This document shows positions 52,674 to 55,114 of a stretch of 55,114 nt of DNA, piece by piece. Position numbers and translations under genes: made by a program. The first letter of the stretch is position 1. Every line of letters begins with the position of its first letter. The notes under the pieces were generated by a model. The model ran no database searches, was not told the origin of the DNA, and saw only the letters and a program-made list of their open reading frames with translations. The stretch lies in the NCBI GenBank assembly GCA_033549065.1, contig JAWSUE010000014.1, forward strand, positions 10,573 to 65,686, read 5' to 3'. The DNA comes from Bacillota bacterium. GTDB taxonomy: Bacteria > Bacillota > Dethiobacteria > DTU022.

Positions 52674-53972
52674 TTGACGAATGGGTCAAATAAATTTTCT
52701 TCTGCAAGGAACATATTCATTTATGCTTTGCAGTGGCTATGTGTCAATTTAGTCCTCTGTATAGTCCTCCCCCTGGTTATCGGCCCTTACCTGGGATTGG
52801 ATCAGGAAGGACTCCGCCAGCTCACCCAAAGGACTTTTTTTTACACTGGTCTGGCTACAATACTGCAAATTTACTTAGGGCATAAGCTCCCCATATATGA
52901 AGGCCCTTCGACAATCTGGGTCAGTGCTATCATCGCCTTGAGTGGAAATGCCTTGTTAAGCGGTAAACCGCTAACCCAGCTGCAGGGCGAACTGGCTCTC
53001 GGCTTCATTATCGGCGGTATACTTTATATCGTTCTTGCTTCTTTTAAACTGATGAATAGAATATCGAAACTCTTCACCCCGGCCGTAATGGGAACTTTCT
53101 TTGTATTGATCGTTTTCCAGATCGGTAAATCGGTCGCTTCAAATTTTATCAGGTTTCCCAACTATATTATTTCAGTAAATTGGATTAATATTACCCTGGC
53201 TTCCATTACCATTATTACCATTTTTCTATCTAACAAATATGGTAAGCTTTACCTTAGAAATTTTTCGCTGCTGGCCGGAGCGATCGCCGGTTGGCTCGCC
53301 CATCTGGTTATTGCAGCAGCCGGATTAATTCCGTACAGGCTGGCCTCTGCCTCCGGGCTACCAGCGATAGAATTTCCATCAGTTCTTGCCTGGGGTATGC
53401 CGAAGTTTGATCTGGTTGTAGTAATTACATCCCTGATTATCGCCTTCATGGTATTTGCCAATGTTATTGCTACGGTAAAAGGAATGGCAGACCTGACAGG
53501 GGCAAAAGAACCAGATATGGATCGGGCTGTTATGATCACCGGAACGGCAAATATTATCGGAGGGCTGGGAGGAACTATCGGATTTGTTCCGCAATCGCAC
53601 TGTATCGGTTTTGTTGAAGTAACCGGGAATCCTTCAAAGAATCCTCTGGTTCTGCATGCGGTAATACTGATGCTGATGGGCTTATTACCGGCAATGGGAG
53701 CTTTCTTTGCTTCTATGCCTCCGGCAGTGGGACAGGCTATTTTGATGGTGGTTCTCGCTAAAATGTTCGGACTCGGGCTAGCTCATTATTCAAAAGTTAC
53801 TGTGAGCAGGAAAAGACTCCCTGTAATTAGCATCCCCCTGGTAATCGGTATTGGATTAATCTTTCTACCGGCTCATTTCTTCAGCAGCCTGCCGGTGATG
53901 ATCAGCGGAATTGCCGGAAACGGGCTGGTTGTAGGGTTAATTGTTTCATTGTTACTTGATAATATTTTATAA
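52674..53972 (+). CDS. NCS2-type nucleobase permease (uracil/xanthine family)
   Basis: A 432-residue protein with about twelve membrane segments. The NCS2 fold is suggested by the tenth-helix region G-F-V-P-Q-S-H (about residues 305-311) and by the earlier P-I-Y-E-G-P-S-T-I-W near 73-82, analogous to the Q-H-x-x-A-M motif of uracil permeases. The TTG start has GAGGTG about 7 bases upstream. It diverges from the M24 gene and precedes the cyclase-family gene, so it probably imports that enzyme's substrate, a cyclic or aromatic compound. Confidence 0.78.
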   Translation: MTNGSNKFSSARNIFIYALQWLCVNLVLCIVLPLVIGPYLGLDQEGLRQLTQRTFFYTGLATILQIYLGHKLPIYEGPSTIWVSAIIALSGNALLSGKPLTQLQGELALGFIIGGILYIVLASFKLMNRISKLFTPAVMGTFFVLIVFQIGKSVASNFIRFPNYIISVNWINITLASITIITIFLSNKYGKLYLRNFSLLAGAIAGWLAHLVIAAAGLIPYRLASASGLPAIEFPSVLAWGMPKFDLVVVITSLIIAFMVFANVIATVKGMADLTGAKEPDMDRAVMITGTANIIGGLGGTIGFVPQSHCIGFVEVTGNPSKNPLVLHAVILMLMGLLPAMGAFFASMPPAVGQAILMVVLAKMFGLGLAHYSKVTVSRKRLPVISIPLVIGIGLIFLPAHFFSSLPVMISGIAGNGLVVGLIVSLLLDNIL

Positions 53973-53988
53973 AACGGAGGTTATCAGA

Positions 53989-54651
53989 ATGAAAATTGTT
54001 GATTTAAGCTTACCGGTTGACAGTAAAACTATTGTTCCCCCTTCTCAAAAACAGCCGATAGAATTTACCCGGGTTTACCGGGAGCCGGGACACTGGCAGG
54101 CAACATGGATTTCCATGGCTGCTCATACCGCCTCGCATGTTGACTCACCGCTGCACGTTATAGAAGGTGGACCGACAATCGCCCAAATACCACTCGAAAA
54201 AGTTGTCGGCGAGGCTGTTGTGCTTGATGTAACCGATCAGGGTGTGCCCGACGGCACTATCGATATCGATTGCCTCGCCAAGTATGACGGCCAAGTAAAA
54301 GAAGGCGATATTATCATCATCCGTACCGATTGGGGGGCAAAAATGTTCGGCACCGAGGAGTACTTTACCCAGTCCCCGATTCTGACTCCCGCAGCCGCAC
54401 ACTGGATTGTCAAGCAAAAACCAAATGCAGTAGCCTTTGATTTCTTTGAAGAATACTCGGCAAGGCTCAAGGATTTTAAACCCGATGATTTTGAGGTTCA
54501 TCAGATAATCCTTGGGCAGGGGATAATTATTATTGAAGGCCTGACTAACCTGAAGTCAATTACTACAGAGCGTTTTCAGTTTTTCGCTGCACCGTTAAAA
54601 CTTATGGAAGCCGAAGCCGCCCCGGCAAGGATCTTCGGTATCCTGCCTTAA
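53989..54651 (+). CDS. Cyclase family protein (kynurenine formamidase/isatin hydrolase-like)
   Basis: A 220-residue metal-dependent hydrolase of the cyclase family. The metal motif H-T-A-S-H-V-D-S-P-L-H is at about residues 42-52, the form H-x-x-S-H-x-D-x-P typical of KynB and isatin hydrolase; a later H near residue 170 and Glu residues complete the site. The ATG at 53989 has CGGAGG 8 bases upstream; the longer frame reaching back into the permease gene is rejected. It lies 16 bases after the permease gene. Substrate not determined. Confidence 0.85.
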   Translation: MKIVDLSLPVDSKTIVPPSQKQPIEFTRVYREPGHWQATWISMAAHTASHVDSPLHVIEGGPTIAQIPLEKVVGEAVVLDVTDQGVPDGTIDIDCLAKYDGQVKEGDIIIIRTDWGAKMFGTEEYFTQSPILTPAAAHWIVKQKPNAVAFDFFEEYSARLKDFKPDDFEVHQIILGQGIIIIEGLTNLKSITTERFQFFAAPLKLMEAEAAPARIFGILP

Positions 54652-54681
54652 TTTTTATATGCTCTCGATTAATAGATCAAG

Positions 54682-54707
54682 GGTGGGGATATATAATCTT
54701 CCCCACC
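54682..54707. terminator. Convergent terminator between cyclase and amidohydrolase genes
   Basis: GGTGGGGA / TCCCCACC 8-bp stem with a 10-base loop. On the plus strand it is followed by TTCTATTTTTT, a good terminator; on the minus strand the T-run is absent. Confidence 0.8.
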
Positions 54708-54716
54708 TTCTATTTT

Positions 54717-55114
54717 TTAAAGTTGAAAAAGATTATCAACATTTTTTCCTAAAACCAATTCTTCATCATAACTTTTCAGGTTTATATTTTTTACAGTGGA
54801 AACCGGATCCGGGTCAGCCATATCAAAGGGATAATCGCTGCCGAGTAAAATCTTTCGCGAGCCATGGCTCTCAACGAGATATTTCAAAGCCGGGGGCCAG
54901 TGGGTAATTGTATCGTAATAAATATTGTCGAAATAACGTGCCGGCAGTAGATCATTTAATATAATCTTTGTTTCCCCACGAACGTTAAATCCATGCTGTA
55001 ACCTGCCCCGCTGATAGGGGATATATCCGCCGCCATGGACAAAAATAAACTTCGAGGAAGGACACTCCCTGAGGACGCCTCCAAGAACCAGGCGCGAAAT
55101 ACAGATAGTAGTGT
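54717..55114 (-). CDS. Amidohydrolase-2 family protein, C-terminal part (runs off the window)
   Basis: The frame is open to the last base and ends with TAA at 54717-54719, so 132 codons are present and the N-terminus lies outside. Translated by hand: the segment H-G-G-G-Y-I-P-Y-Q-R-G-R is near the start, Y-Y-D-T-I-T-H follows, and the metal Asp is in L-L-G-S-D-Y-P-F-D-M-A. These are the C-terminal blocks of ACMSD-like amidohydrolases and decarboxylases (amidohydrolase 2). It converges with the cyclase-family gene. Confidence 0.82.
   Translation of the reverse strand, partial: TTICISRLVLGGVLRECPSSKFIFVHGGGYIPYQRGRLQHGFNVRGETKIILNDLLPARYFDNIYYDTITHWPPALKYLVESHGSRKILLGSDYPFDMADPDPVSTVKNINLKSYDEELVLGKNVDNLFQL

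Overview
The window looks like chromosomal DNA of an anaerobic, probably spore-forming Clostridia-type Firmicute. Reasons: AGGAGG-type ribosome sites with frequent TTG and GTG starts, a CotH-type spore-coat kinase, GatCAB amidotransferase, a flavin/iron-sulfur electron-transfer operon of the Hdr/Etf/Flx kind, an acyl-CoA dehydrogenase, and a selenocysteine system (selA, selB, selD). No species is assigned. No rRNA, tRNA, CRISPR array or intact transposon was found.

Layout. 1-2919 (+): end of a cotH-like gene, a DUF4956 membrane protein, a VTC-type polyphosphate polymerase domain protein and an EamA transporter. 2945-4411: DUF151 nuclease-like protein, dodecin and an Rrf2 regulator, the last two with clear promoters. 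4419-10505 (-): asd, beta-ureidopropionase-like, dihydropyrimidinase-like, aroF, tyrA, with an RseC-like protein upstream. 10576-10786: four quasi-palindromic repeats arranged as nested inverted repeats. 10790-19060 (-): eight-gene electron-transfer operon (HdrCB-like, EtfB, EtfA, HdrA, MvhD-like, two ferredoxin-type subunits, FAD/NAD subunit). 19352-23792 (-): selA-selB-selD, in which selD itself carries an in-frame UGA (Sec20). 24055-35547 (-): gatC-gatA-gatB-purA, a membrane protein, a GH36 alpha-galactosidase, a YhaO/YhaN-like nuclease pair and an MBL hydrolase. 35839-42396: geranylgeranyl-reductase-like flavoprotein (+), then nnr, acyl-CoA dehydrogenase, hom and alr (-). 42612-46711: rpsT (+), then a C_GCAxxG protein, holA, ilvC and a FadR-type regulator (-). 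47088-55114: an accessory catabolic-looking region with a DRE-TIM lyase/synthase-like enzyme, a 2-hydroxyacid dehydrogenase, two QueG-like Fe-S proteins, an M24 peptidase-family gene, an NCS2 permease, a cyclase-family hydrolase and a truncated amidohydrolase.

Main discoveries. (1) The M24 gene (51169-52491, -) is interrupted only by one in-frame UGA. That codon aligns with a metal-ligand Asp of the family and is followed by a 7-bp hairpin with a GGU loop. With selA/B/D on the same contig, this is a strong candidate for a new selenoprotein. (2) A strong promoter with a perfect 14-bp palindrome filling its spacer drives a structured RNA of about 145 nt between ilvC and holA. The RNA has a three-way junction, a terminator and a mutually exclusive alternative stem, which is the architecture of a riboswitch. 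(3) The Hdr-Etf-Flx operon joins three electron-bifurcation-related modules. (4) A group IIC-intron-like relic sits directly behind the terminator of the M24 gene. (5) Similar GntR/FadR-type palindromes occur at the promoters of the lyase gene and of the M24 gene, and in the gatC leader.

Gene starts were adjusted by ribosome-site spacing where the longest open frame was implausible; these choices are stated in the entries. All functional names come from motif recognition by eye; no database search was run.
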